A DNA stretch of 64,000 nucleotides from positions 1 through 64,000 of the forward strand of contig NZ_JANUFD010000015.1 in the NCBI RefSeq assembly GCF_024807945.1. The letters run 5' to 3'. The notes under the pieces were generated by a model, which was not told the origin of the DNA, did not search any database, and saw only the letters and a program-made list of their open reading frames with translations. Of the stretch, positions 35,006-44,383 are shown in pieces; positions within the stretch are counted from its first letter, which is position 1, and every line of letters begins with the position of its first letter. A program made the translations under genes and the position numbers. The DNA comes from Pseudomonas sp. JUb42. GTDB lineage: Bacteria; Pseudomonadota; Gammaproteobacteria; Pseudomonadales; Pseudomonadaceae.

Positions 35006-36586
35006 ATGAGCGCTTTACAAGGACACAATTACGTCGGCGGGCAACGCAGTGCGGTCGGCACAGTACAACTGCCCAGTCTGGACGCCTGCACCGGTGAGCC
35101 GTTACCTGTCAGTTTCTGGCAAGCAGTGGAGGCCGAGGTAGACGCAGCCGCCAGAGCCGCGGCGACCGCATTCCCGATCTACCGCAACCTCAGTGCCGAA
35201 AAGCGCGCGCAGTTTCTCGATGCCATCGCTGATGAAATCGATGCGCTGGGCGATGACTTCGTGGCGACAGTGTGCCGCGAGACTGCATTGCCTGCCGGGC
35301 GAATCCAGGGCGAGCGCGGGCGTACCAGTGGTCAATTGCGTCTGTTCGCCGCCGTATTGCGCAGGGGCGACTTCTATGGCGCGCGAATCGATCGCGCGCT
35401 GCCGGATCGTCAGCCACTGCCGCGAGCGGACCTGCGTCAATTGCGCATTGGCGTCGGCCCGGTGGCGGTGTTCGGGGCGAGCAATTTTCCCCTGGCGTTC
35501 TCCACGGCTGGCGGCGATACCGCGTCGGCGCTGGCGGCCGGTTGCCCGGTGGTATTGAAGGCCCACAGTGGTCATATGGCCACCTCGGAATGGGTTGCAG
35601 ATGCGATCATCCGTGCCGCCGAACGCACCGGCATGCCTGCCGGTGTGTTCAATATGATTTATGGCGGCGGGGTCGGCGAGTGGCTGGTCAAGCATCCGGC
35701 GATTCAGGCGGTCGGCTTTACCGGCTCCCTCAAAGGCGGCAATGCCTTGAGTCAGATGGCGGCAAGCCGACCGCAGCCCATCCCGGTGTTCGCCGAAATG
35801 TCGAGCATCAACCCCGTGTTCCTGTTGCCCGATGCCTTGGCGGTGCGGGGCGAGCAGATTGCGTCGCAACTGGCGGGTTCAGTCACCTTGGGTTGTGGCC
35901 AGTTCTGCACGAACCCCGGGCTTGTGATCGGTCTGCGTTCAGCGCAATTCACAGCGTTCCTGCAGCACTTTACGGCCAGTATGCAGGCGCAACCGGCCCA
36001 GACCATGCTCAATGCGGGGGCTCTGGCCAGCTACACTCACGGCCTTGCACAGCTGCACGCACACCAAGGCCTGGTGCATCTGGCCGGGCGGCCGCAGTCA
36101 GGCGATCAGGCCCAACCCCAGGTGTTCAAGGCCGATATCAACCTGTTGCTTGAAGGCGATGCATTGCTTCAGGAAGAGGTATTCGGCCCCACGACCATTG
36201 TCGTCGAAGTTGAGGACGCCGCTCAGCTCGCGGTCGCTGTACAAGGGCTGCGCGGCCAGTTGACGGCGACCCTCATTGGCGAGGCTGACGAACTGCCGGA
36301 TTACCGCTGGCTGGCGGATGCGCTACAGGAAAAGGTTGGCCGGATTCTGTTCAACGGCTATCCGACCGGTGTGGAGGTATCTGATGCCATGGTGCATGGC
36401 GGACCGTACCCGGCAACATCCGACTCACGCGGTACCTCAGTGGGTACGCTGGCCATTGATCGCTTCCTGCGGCCGGTGTGCTTGCAGAACTATCCGGACA
36501 ATATGCTTCCCGAGCCGCTGCAAAACAGCAATCCGCTGGGCATATCTCGGTTGGTGGACGGGATAGTCAGCAAAGCGCGGTTGTAA
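35006..36586 (+). CDS. Aldehyde dehydrogenase (NADP+), 2-oxoglutarate semialdehyde dehydrogenase-like
   Basis: A 526-residue ALDH of the long class used for alpha-ketoglutaric semialdehyde in sugar-acid and hydroxyproline catabolism. Features are VAVFGASNFPLAFS near 155, GFTGSLKGG near 233, the catalytic Glu in VFAEMSSINPVF and the catalytic Cys in LGCGQFCTNPG. Third gene of the MFS/ThDP unit with a 70-bp gap. It may oxidise the aldehyde made by the upstream decarboxylase; the true substrate is not proven. Confidence 0.92.
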   Translation: MSALQGHNYVGGQRSAVGTVQLPSLDACTGEPLPVSFWQAVEAEVDAAARAAATAFPIYRNLSAEKRAQFLDAIADEIDALGDDFVATVCRETALPAGRIQGERGRTSGQLRLFAAVLRRGDFYGARIDRALPDRQPLPRADLRQLRIGVGPVAVFGASNFPLAFSTAGGDTASALAAGCPVVLKAHSGHMATSEWVADAIIRAAERTGMPAGVFNMIYGGGVGEWLVKHPAIQAVGFTGSLKGGNALSQMAASRPQPIPVFAEMSSINPVFLLPDALAVRGEQIASQLAGSVTLGCGQFCTNPGLVIGLRSAQFTAFLQHFTASMQAQPAQTMLNAGALASYTHGLAQLHAHQGLVHLAGRPQSGDQAQPQVFKADINLLLEGDALLQEEVFGPTTIVVEVEDAAQLAVAVQGLRGQLTATLIGEADELPDYRWLADALQEKVGRILFNGYPTGVEVSDAMVHGGPYPATSDSRGTSVGTLAIDRFLRPVCLQNYPDNMLPEPLQNSNPLGISRLVDGIVSKARL

Positions 36587-36629
36587 GGGCCGGTAAACCA
36601 GAGGGCAGCCAAAGATGCAATGGTGCCGG

Positions 36630-37574
36630 TCAGGGATTGACTGGCGCTGGCACCAACGTCGCACCCGGCCACAGCCCTTGGTCCACCATGGCTGCGGCAT
36701 GTTCGCGAACAATTTGCGTGACCTCCCAGAGACCGTCTACGGTCGTTCGGTTCTTGGGCCATACGATTGCAACGGTGCGACTGACTTCGGGCTCTTCGAT
36801 ACGGTAGCTTTTCAGTCGACCGGATTTGATTTCCTCGATGACGGCAGCCTCTGGGAGCACTGTACAACCGCAGTTTTCCAGGACCAATCGCTTGGTGATG
36901 GAAATCGACCCGTCGCATTCCAGGGCAATATTGGTGGTGAAACCATGACGCCCGGCAAGCGACTCCACCAGCAGGCGCAGTCCATGATGGGTGCTCGGCA
37001 ATATCAGGGGGATGTCCCCGAGATCGCGTACCGCGATGGCGTCGCCGTTCAATGGATAATCGCCGGGAGTGATCAGCTGAATGCCTTCCTTGACGAGGGG
37101 ATCGAACTGTAGCGCGCCGGGGTGCTCCGGCAGATAGATCAGGGCCATGTCCACTGTCCCCTCGCTCAGCCGATTCAATATATCGGCGGCCAGAGCCTCG
37201 ACAAAATGCAGTTGGGTCAGGGGGAATCGGGCCTTCAACGCGTGGCCTAAACGACCGAACAATATTCGTGCGATAGTCGGTTGAGCGGCGATGCACAGCT
37301 TGACCGGGCCATGCTCGACACTCTCGCGCATGACGCGCTCCGCCTCGGCAAGCGTGTCGTTCAGTTTGGTGGCATACCCCAGTAGCTGTTGACCGCGGTC
37401 AGTCAGCGTGACACCGCGCCCGCTTCGGTGAAATAGCCTCACCCCCAGATCCGCCTCGAGCAAGCCGATTCGCCGACTGATCGTGGATTGGTCCGCCCCC
37501 AGAGCCATCGCCGCGCGAGAAATGCTGGCGCTTTTGACCACTTGCGAAAAAAGAGCAAGATCGTCTGAATTCAT
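36630..37574 (-). CDS. LysR-family transcriptional regulator
   Basis: A 314-residue regulator starting MNSDDLALFSQVVKSASISR with HTH AAMALGADQSTISRRIGLLE. The effector domain has LCIAAQPTIARILFGRLG and LPSTHHGLRLLVE, as in the branch near nac/cynR-type regulators. It is convergent with the ALDH gene and may control that operon in trans. The start at 37619 was rejected as a non-family extension. Confidence 0.92.
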   Translation of the reverse strand: MNSDDLALFSQVVKSASISRAAMALGADQSTISRRIGLLEADLGVRLFHRSGRGVTLTDRGQQLLGYATKLNDTLAEAERVMRESVEHGPVKLCIAAQPTIARILFGRLGHALKARFPLTQLHFVEALAADILNRLSEGTVDMALIYLPEHPGALQFDPLVKEGIQLITPGDYPLNGDAIAVRDLGDIPLILPSTHHGLRLLVESLAGRHGFTTNIALECDGSISITKRLVLENCGCTVLPEAAVIEEIKSGRLKSYRIEEPEVSRTVAIVWPKNRTTVDGLWEVTQIVREHAAAMVDQGLWPGATLVPAPVNP

Positions 37575-37673
37575 GGGGGCTCCAAAGGCAGGGTGAAAGT
37601 CGTCCGCTGAGAGGTGCATTTTGAACGATGCCTGACATCCTGCAAGCGCCTGTCCGGTATGTCCTCAATCACC

Positions 37674-38543
37674 TTAGTCCTCTGCGCTTGCAACGCTCGC
37701 ACCCACCACGTGATGACGTGCCAGCGAAGCGGCTACGAAGCCCGATGATTTCATTTCCCTGACAAAGTTGGCCAGATAGTCAGCGACCGCTTGCCCCCTT
37801 GTTTTGGGAACACCCATCGCCTGCCGGATGATCATGAAATGCGGTTCTATGACTCTGAGGTTACCCGCCTGTGCGACGTCTTTCTCGACTTGCTGGCGAA
37901 TCCCGGCCGCTGCGCTCAAGTGCTGGTCCAGAAAGCCTTGAACGACACCTGATGCAGTTGCCAGACGAACGATTGTCGCCTGGTGTAATTCACGGCTGAG
38001 AAACAGATCGTACGCACTGCCTTTGCTGACCGCGACAGTCGTGCCAGGTTGGTCGAGCTGAGCCAGCGTCTGGATCGCAGAGTTCTCGGGAACCGCGTAT
38101 ACGCCTTCAATGGTCAGGTAGGCCGGAGTGAACTGGATGGCCTGACCTCGTTCGGGGTCAATCGCGAAGAAACCCACATCTGCCTTGTCCTGCTCAAGGT
38201 TCTCGACTGAGCTCCCGGCCGATTTCACGGTCACCAGCTCAAGCGGGACGCCAAGCCGTTGCGCCAACTCAGTGGCAAGGTCGACGGATACACCCTCTGG
38301 CCGGCCGGTTTCAGAGGGCAGGCTGGCGAGGATGGGGTTACCCACATTGATTGATACCCGCAGTGCGCCTTTTGGCGCAAAGAGATGCGCCAGCGCCGCG
38401 TCACTTGGCGTCTGGCCGGGCTGAACCGAGGCGACGGGCTGTAAGTCCTGCGCCATCAGCGGACCACTTAACGCGCAGGCCAGGCTCAGCGCGACGAGGG
38501 ATGGGCAGCCGCGCAGTGAAAACGCTTTGATGTGCTGACTCAT
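37674..38543 (-). CDS. Amino acid-type periplasmic substrate-binding protein (orphan)
   Basis: A 289-residue SBP_bac_3 protein with a signal peptide (residues about 1-31, ending SGPLMAQ). Mature features are LRVSINVGNPILASLPSETG, GVSVDLATELAQRLGVPLEL and VGFFAIDPERGQAIQFTPAY. No permease or ATPase is adjacent; the only operon partner is the ABM-domain protein that overlaps its start by four bases. It may serve a distant transporter or act as a sensor. Confidence 0.9.
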   Translation of the reverse strand: MSQHIKAFSLRGCPSLVALSLACALSGPLMAQDLQPVASVQPGQTPSDAALAHLFAPKGALRVSINVGNPILASLPSETGRPEGVSVDLATELAQRLGVPLELVTVKSAGSSVENLEQDKADVGFFAIDPERGQAIQFTPAYLTIEGVYAVPENSAIQTLAQLDQPGTTVAVSKGSAYDLFLSRELHQATIVRLATASGVVQGFLDQHLSAAAGIRQQVEKDVAQAGNLRVIEPHFMIIRQAMGVPKTRGQAVADYLANFVREMKSSGFVAASLARHHVVGASVASAED

Positions 38544-38950
38544 TGCCCCCGCTCCGGAATCTGGCTGTGCAAGCGCTCATCAAACGGGCTGCCAAGCAGG
38601 GGCTGGAGCCGTTGCCGCATGGTGATGACATAACCTTGTTCGACGAACTGTCGATACTGGGCTTCGGATCGAATGACCTCGATCACTGTGAAGTGATTAG
38701 GTGCGCCGGTTTGCTGCAGAATCTCGATACTGCTGACTGCAGGATCCTGTCGCGCGCTGCTGGCGAATGTTTGCAGTATCGGCAGGGCCGTGGCGACTTG
38801 AGAGGGAGCCACGTCTACGTGGATTACAGCATGTACGGCTGCGGCCTGCGGCGCACTGGCAATTTCTGTAGCGCATCCCTGCTGACACAGGCCGAGGATC
38901 AGCCCTGCAGTTGTCAGCAATGAACGGCCCGTGACATTGATACTCGGCAT
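38540..38950 (-). CDS. Secreted antibiotic-biosynthesis-monooxygenase (ABM) domain protein
   Basis: A 136-residue protein with a signal peptide (residues about 1-27, GLILGLCQQGC region, which is not a clear lipobox) and an ABM-like ferredoxin fold: VHAVIHVDVAPSQVATALPI, then EILQQTGAPNHFTVIEVIRS and AQYRQFVEQGY. ABM proteins are usually cytoplasmic; a periplasmic one coupled to an SBP is unusual. Function unknown; quinol oxidation or small-molecule binding is possible. Confidence 0.75.
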   Translation of the reverse strand: MPSINVTGRSLLTTAGLILGLCQQGCATEIASAPQAAAVHAVIHVDVAPSQVATALPILQTFASSARQDPAVSSIEILQQTGAPNHFTVIEVIRSEAQYRQFVEQGYVITMRQRLQPLLGSPFDERLHSQIPERGQ

Positions 38951-39163
38951 ATCGTTTGACCTTGGCTGTGTGGAAGAGCGTGCTCACCAGCGCCAACACA
39001 TGGCCTGGCGAAGCGGCAGTATGTGGGCAATGGCATCGCAGTCATGAGTGCACGCGACGCATAGCAGTCAGGTGATTTTCACAAGGAGGGCCTTGGCCCC
39101 TGGAATGTCATGCATGCCGTTGAACCCGAATTTCAAGGTTCAAATGCAGCCGGGGCAGGCAGC

Positions 39164-40435
39164 TCAAGGCGCCGCTGAACGAGCCAGGACCGCAGGCTTA
39201 CGAAGGATGGCCATTGCAAAAATGAGCAGTGCCCCGGTGCATAAAATCACCATCTGCCCGCTCATGACCATGGCGGGCACGTCGCTGAAGCGAACCAGCA
39301 ATAAGCCTTCGACGTAGCTGGCGCACGCGCCCATGCCCGTGGTCAGGGCATTCATCAGTGCCGAAGCAGTGCCGGCAAACTGTCCCGCGTTTTCCATCGC
39401 GCCCTGCTGCGCGCAAGGCGTCAACAGCCCAAGGCACAGCGTGTTGACCGACAACAGGGCCGTGAGGTTGTAGCTGTTTAAATGTCCGGTGCCTGAGAGC
39501 AGCAGTGTCGTCAGGGATGCTGCAACCGATACCACCAGCGCGACCCCCACGATGAAATCCCCGGACAGCTCGTGCCTGGCCAGGCTACCGCTCAATAATG
39601 AGCCCAGCATCAGGCACAGAGCCATGACCGCGAACACCGCGCCATAAGCGACGGTGGAGATATGCAGGACGTTGACGTAGACGTAGAGCGATCCTGTTAT
39701 GTAGGAGAAATGGCTGCCGAAGGTGAGGGCGATGATCAGCGCGTACGACATGCCCAGGCGGTCGCCCAGGAACGTTTTGTAATCCCCGAGTACCGAGCGT
39801 CTTTGCGCGCTCTCGAACGTGTTTCCATTGGACTTGGTGCTCGCGGACCGAAAACGCGAGGATTCGGGTAGCCCGATGGCCACCATCAACAACATCAACA
39901 CACCACCCAGCGCCATGAATCCATAGATCCAGCGCCATGTTCCCAGCAGAAGCAGCAGATTACCCAGTGTCGGCGCCGTCGTAGGTCCGACAATCCGCAC
40001 CACTGCCGCGTAGGACAACAGCCGTCTGGCGTCGGGGCCTTGGTGATGATCGCGGATTACCGTAATCGCCAGTACCGCAGCAATACCCGCGCCTGTGCCC
40101 TGAAGCAGTCGCCAGAGCAATAGCGAGTCGAACCCGGATGTTGTAGTCGCGAGCAGACTCGCGATGGCGTAGACCGCGCACGCAAACAGAAGTACAGGGC
40201 GTCGCCCCAGTCGATCCGACAGAGGGCCACCCAGCAACGGTGACAGCGAAAATCCGAAGAAGAAGAAACTCAGTGTCTGTGAAACATGCTCTATCGACAC
40301 GTCCAGAGCCGTGGCTACGTCGGCAAAGGCTGGAAGGCCCAGGTCAATCGACATTGCCGGAAAAGCAGTCAGCACTCCGCAGATAATGGCCAGTTTGAGC
40401 GGCGAAATGGAGGTGCTGCGGGAGGGGGTATTCAT
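39164..40435 (-). CDS. MFS transporter, Bcr/CflA drug-efflux family
   Basis: A 423-residue, 12-helix transporter. The N-terminal ICGVLTAFPAMSIDLGLPAF and the loop GPLSDRLGRRPVLLF are typical of the Bcr/CflA branch; most helices are intact. Divergent from the LysR gene at 40554 across an AT-rich 118-bp gap, so it is probably regulated by it. The exported compound is unknown. Confidence 0.9.
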   Translation of the reverse strand: MNTPSRSTSISPLKLAIICGVLTAFPAMSIDLGLPAFADVATALDVSIEHVSQTLSFFFFGFSLSPLLGGPLSDRLGRRPVLLFACAVYAIASLLATTTSGFDSLLLWRLLQGTGAGIAAVLAITVIRDHHQGPDARRLLSYAAVVRIVGPTTAPTLGNLLLLLGTWRWIYGFMALGGVLMLLMVAIGLPESSRFRSASTKSNGNTFESAQRRSVLGDYKTFLGDRLGMSYALIIALTFGSHFSYITGSLYVYVNVLHISTVAYGAVFAVMALCLMLGSLLSGSLARHELSGDFIVGVALVVSVAASLTTLLLSGTGHLNSYNLTALLSVNTLCLGLLTPCAQQGAMENAGQFAGTASALMNALTTGMGACASYVEGLLLVRFSDVPAMVMSGQMVILCTGALLIFAMAILRKPAVLARSAAP

Positions 40436-40553
40436 GAGGGTCCTTCAGCGTCGAAGTGCGGCGTACATCGAAAGGTCAGCGCATATATTAGATCTTGCGG
40501 AATAATTTGATAATAATTCTAATGGCGAAAATATATTTCGTAGATTCCGAATA

Positions 40554-41450
40554 ATGCTCGATAACCTGATTCTCTTTCTTACGATCATCGAAAAAGGCGG
40601 CTTGTCAGCGGCTGGCCGGGAGTTGGGGATATCGCCAGCCTCGGTATCCGAGCGGCTGGCCGCACTTGAAAGCTATTACGGCGCGACGTTGATGACTCGC
40701 ACTACCCGCTCACTCAATCTGACCGAGGAGGGCAGGGTGCTTGCCGACGGTGCTCGGCGGCTGCTGGCTGAGGCGGACGAGTTGGAGAGCCGTATTCGAT
40801 GGGGCACCCAGAGAATCTCGGGGCCGATCCGGCTGACCGCTCCCGTAGACCTTGGCCAGAATTACCTGGTGCCGATCATCGACCGGTTCATCGAGGCCCA
40901 TCCCGATGTCAGCATCGACATCAATCTCACCGATAGCTTTGTCGATCTGGTCGGGCAGGGCATCGACTTCGCCGTGCGTTACGGCCCATCGGCGGATGGA
41001 GCCCTGAAGAACCGACTGATTGGCGAGAATCGAAGATTGATCTGTGCATCGCCCGATTATCTGCAGCGCAATGGCACGCCCACACATCCCGACGATCTTG
41101 TGCACCATGACTGCTTGTTGATGCGGTTTGCGCAAAATGCCGAGCGCGTCTGGTCGTTCGAGATCGACGGCAATGTCCATGATGTCGTGGTTCGCGGGCG
41201 GCGCACCGCCAACAACGGTGAGCTGCTCAAACGATGGGCGCTGGGTGGCTACGGCTTGTGCAAGAAGTCGTATTGGGACGTGCAAGCAGACCTGAATGCC
41301 GGCAGGCTGGTGGAAGTACTGGCGCCGTTCTCGCGCAAGCGCACGGCGTTGCAGATTGTCTTTTTACCTGCACGCGTTCAGCCTCGCAGGGTGTCGACAC
41401 TCATCGATATGATCGTTGCTGAGCTTTCCCACAATGCGCCGGCTATTTAG
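40554..41450 (+). CDS. LysR-family transcriptional regulator (CrgA-like)
   Basis: A 298-residue regulator with HTH LSAAGRELGISPASVSERLA and the effector-domain opening GPIRLTAPVDLGQNYLVPII of the CrgA/AaeR-like branch, whose genes often sit beside efflux pumps or oxidoreductases. Divergent from the MFS exporter gene. Intact. Confidence 0.92.
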   Translation: MLDNLILFLTIIEKGGLSAAGRELGISPASVSERLAALESYYGATLMTRTTRSLNLTEEGRVLADGARRLLAEADELESRIRWGTQRISGPIRLTAPVDLGQNYLVPIIDRFIEAHPDVSIDINLTDSFVDLVGQGIDFAVRYGPSADGALKNRLIGENRRLICASPDYLQRNGTPTHPDDLVHHDCLLMRFAQNAERVWSFEIDGNVHDVVVRGRRTANNGELLKRWALGGYGLCKKSYWDVQADLNAGRLVEVLAPFSRKRTALQIVFLPARVQPRRVSTLIDMIVAELSHNAPAI

Positions 41451-41824
41451 CTGAGCGACCTTGCCAGGCCAAGTCAGGAAAATGACTGGGCATCGTTGAT
41501 CGCGTGTTCCCTCCTTGCGCAAGCCTGCGCACGAAATCTCTGCAGCAGGCTTATAGCCGTCATCACCTCAGTGTGGGTTCAATTACCGCCAATGCCTTGG
41601 TCGCGCCTGTGAGCTAGACTGGCAGGCGCGGTCAGTAAATTCATCGTTCGGCGTCCGCCTGTTTTATTGCGAAGCCACTATTAAAATCGGCGATATGGAT
41701 GGCAAATATGACGACTCCAGAAGGTACCGATATTGTCCCTGTCTGAAGCATCTTTCTTCACAGGGTTGTGTTGCTCGGCCATGGGCATGCCGCTTGCGGG
41801 CAGGATTTCCCTCAGAGGTTTTAT
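41451..41824. other. Intergenic region, no gene seen
   Basis: About 370 bp between the LysR gene and the SBP gene. Open frames here lack ribosome-binding sites and protein-like composition. The downstream end must hold the promoter of the SBP gene; no hairpin terminator was recognised. Confidence 0.5.
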
Positions 41825-42640
41825 ATGATCGGGCGTCGTTTATGCGGGATCATGTCTCTAACGGCCATGCTGCTGAGCCCTGCCATAGCGCTGAGTGACA
41901 ATGCCTGTGATCACCTGACGGCAACCGGCAACGCCGAATACCCTCCCTACTTGTGGCGGGATCCGCACAACCCCCATCAACTTATCGGTGCCAATGCCGA
42001 TTTGATCAAGCACTTGGGGACGCTTTTAGGGCTAAAAATCGAAGTGGTTTATGGCGGCCCCTGGTCACGGGCGCAGGAAGAGGTGAGGTCGGGTCGCGTT
42101 GATATGCTGGCCGGGTATTTTCTCACCAGCGAGCGTGAGCGGACCCTGGACTTCGTGCGCCCGGCGTTTCTTTTTACGTCCAGCATGATTTGGGTGAGGC
42201 AAAACGAAGCATTCCCCTATCACGGATGGTCTGACCTGATTGGGCACAGTGGCGGAACGCTGGTCAACAACAGCTACGGCCAGGCGTTCGATGATTATGC
42301 CAAAGACAACCTGTCGCTCGAGGCAGTGCCCACGGCCAGTCAGGCCTTCCAGAAGCTCATCCTCAAACGCAACGATTTTGTGATCTTCGAGCAATTCCCC
42401 GGAAGGGCCCTGGCCAAGAAGTTGGGCGTAGATACCGCTGTAGAGCCGCTGGAACCACCGATCAGCAGCGAGGGGCTTTATCTGGCGCTTTCACGCAACT
42501 CTCAGTGTATCGATGAATCTTTACGTAGCCGGATAACCGATGCGATGCAAAAAACAGTGTCCAGTGCGCTGCCTCAAGACCTTGTAAAGTCGAACCTGGA
42601 ACTGTGGAGTGAACAGCAGCGGCAAGGGTTGAATCCTTAA
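41825..42640 (+). CDS. Periplasmic substrate-binding protein, SBP_bac_3 family
   Basis: A 271-residue protein with a signal peptide (MIGRRLCGIMSLTAMLLSPA, cleavage after IALS) and SBP_bac_3 features GNAEYPPYLWRDPHNPHQLI and VDMLAGYFLTSERERTLDFV. It has no transporter partners nearby and may be a sensor-type or orphan SBP. An earlier start at 41768 would bury the signal peptide, so 41825 was chosen. Confidence 0.85.
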   Translation: MIGRRLCGIMSLTAMLLSPAIALSDNACDHLTATGNAEYPPYLWRDPHNPHQLIGANADLIKHLGTLLGLKIEVVYGGPWSRAQEEVRSGRVDMLAGYFLTSERERTLDFVRPAFLFTSSMIWVRQNEAFPYHGWSDLIGHSGGTLVNNSYGQAFDDYAKDNLSLEAVPTASQAFQKLILKRNDFVIFEQFPGRALAKKLGVDTAVEPLEPPISSEGLYLALSRNSQCIDESLRSRITDAMQKTVSSALPQDLVKSNLELWSEQQRQGLNP

Positions 42641-42768
42641 GAGTGGGGCGATGTGGAAAGCGTATCTGCCTGCCCGCAATTGCTGACCATTATCGACGCA
42701 CCCCAGCTGCGCCACTTGGTCGGCATAACCCTGCAGATTTAACGTCTCATTACCAATGAGGACTCGCC

Positions 42769-42867
42769 ATGAACCTGTTCACTCCCTTGATGCTGCCCGA
42801 CTGTCCGACCATCAACAATCGCAACGCCAAAGCTGCCACCCGCCAGTATCACAAGTGGGTGGCGTAG
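42769..42867 (+). pseudogene. N-terminal remnant of an NADH:flavin oxidoreductase (Old Yellow Enzyme family)
   Basis: Thirty-two codons reading MNLFTPLMLPDCPTINNRN then AKAATRQYHKWVA and a stop. The pattern NLFTPL.LP...I.NR.AKAA is the start of OYE-family proteins. It has a plausible ribosome-binding site (ATGAGGACTCGCC) but the remaining 300 or more codons are missing, so it is a truncated gene. Confidence 0.65.
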
Positions 42868-42924
42868 CATTCGCTGTGACACAGGTTCGGCGCTACACGC
42901 TTTTATCGTATTGAATGCATAGAG

Positions 42925-42955
42925 AACCGCGCCCCGAAAAGGGCGCGGTTTTTTT
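42925..42955 (+). terminator. Intrinsic terminator
   Basis: A perfect 10-bp GC-rich stem (AACCGCGCCC at 42925-42934 with GGGCGCGGTT at 42941-42950), a CGAAAA loop and a run of T. It ends rightward transcripts from the SBP gene and OYE remnant. Confidence 0.9.
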
Positions 42956-42966
42956 GCAATTGAGGA

Positions 42967-44316
42967 TCAGCTCGATAGTGTGCTGGTCAGGGGCGGCGTG
43001 TGCCTGTCTTGTTTGAGATCCATTCGCTGGATCTTTCCGACAACCACCAGGTAACAGAACATGGCGATAACGGCATTTGCGGCCACGAAGACCAGCGCCA
43101 GTTCGAACGAGCCGGTGGCCTGGATGATCAAGCCAATGATGATCGGCGTGGTAATGCCCGCTGTATTGCCGAAGGCGTTGAATAGCCCGCCGCACAACCC
43201 GGCAATCGATTTGGGCGCGGTATCGGCCACCACGGCCCAGCCTATGGCACCGAAGCCTTTACCGAAGTAGGCGAGTGCCATGATTGCAACAATCAGCCAC
43301 TCGGCATCGACATAGTTGCAGGCAACCATGGTGGTGGACATTAACATCCCCAGTACCAGGGGGGCTTTTCGGGCGAATGTGAGTGATCGACCGTTGCGAA
43401 TCAGGGCGTCGGAAATGATGCCGCCCAATACTCCGCCCAGGAATCCGCATACGGCGGGGATAGATGCGATGAAACCTGCCTTGAGAATGGACATTCCTCG
43501 TTCTTGCACCAGGTAAACCGGAAACCAGGTCAGGAAGAAGTAGGAAAGTGTATTGATGCAGTACTGGCCGATGAATACACCCAGCATCATGCGGTTGGTC
43601 AGCAGCTGCTTGAAGTGTGCCCAGCCTGGTTTGGAGACGTCATTTTTTACGCCGGTCTGATCCATATCGATCAGACCACCGCCGTCGGCAATGTGGCGCA
43701 GTTCGGCCTCATTGACTCGAGGATGCTGTTTGGGCGAATAGACCGTCTTCAACCAGACCCCGGTCATGATGACACCCAGGCCACCCATCACGACAAAAAC
43801 ATAGTGCCAGCCGAATGTGTAAACGATCCAGCCCATGATCGGCGCGAACAGCACCGTGGCGAAGTACTGCGCGGACGTGAAGATACCGGCGGCGGTACCA
43901 CGCTCTGCTGAAGGGAACCAGGCTGCAGCCATACGGCTGTTACCCGGGAAGGAGGGCGACTCCGCGAGCCCCACCATAAAGCGCAGAACGAACATCACAA
44001 CGATCGCGACCGATACGCTGTACCAGCCGACGGTGGCCTGAAGAATCGTGAAGGTGGACCAGAGGAAGATACTCCAGGCGTACACCCGCTTCGTACCGAA
44101 GCGGTCCAGCAGCCATCCCCCCGGAATCTGACCCAGTACATAAGCCCAGGCGAATGCCGAGAACAGCAGGCCCATTTGCACGGGGGTGATGCCCAGTTCC
44201 TTCTGCATCGAGGAACCGACAATCGAAAGGATCGCCCTGTCGGCGTAGTTGATCGTTGTTACCAAAAACAGCAAAAGGAGGATTACATAACGAATACGAG
44301 TGGGTTGCGCAGTCAT
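42967..44316 (-). CDS. MFS transporter, hexuronate/aldarate (ACS) type
   Basis: A 449-residue, 12-helix transporter of the anion:cation symporter branch (GudP/GarP-like): RYVILLLLFLVTTINYADRA at the N-terminus, GLLFSAFAWAYVLGQIPGGW and RFMVGLAESPSFPGNSRMAA. These import sugar acids such as glucarate, galactonate or hexuronates. It is downstream of the IlvD/Edd dehydratase gene in one leftward unit, in keeping with uptake of the dehydratase substrate. Confidence 0.93.
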   Translation of the reverse strand: MTAQPTRIRYVILLLLFLVTTINYADRAILSIVGSSMQKELGITPVQMGLLFSAFAWAYVLGQIPGGWLLDRFGTKRVYAWSIFLWSTFTILQATVGWYSVSVAIVVMFVLRFMVGLAESPSFPGNSRMAAAWFPSAERGTAAGIFTSAQYFATVLFAPIMGWIVYTFGWHYVFVVMGGLGVIMTGVWLKTVYSPKQHPRVNEAELRHIADGGGLIDMDQTGVKNDVSKPGWAHFKQLLTNRMMLGVFIGQYCINTLSYFFLTWFPVYLVQERGMSILKAGFIASIPAVCGFLGGVLGGIISDALIRNGRSLTFARKAPLVLGMLMSTTMVACNYVDAEWLIVAIMALAYFGKGFGAIGWAVVADTAPKSIAGLCGGLFNAFGNTAGITTPIIIGLIIQATGSFELALVFVAANAVIAMFCYLVVVGKIQRMDLKQDRHTPPLTSTLSS

Positions 44317-44383
44317 GGCGAGGACCTCTTGTTATTGTATGGCTGGCAGCGTTCAGGCACTGCCAGTGGTCAAGTCAACGTGC

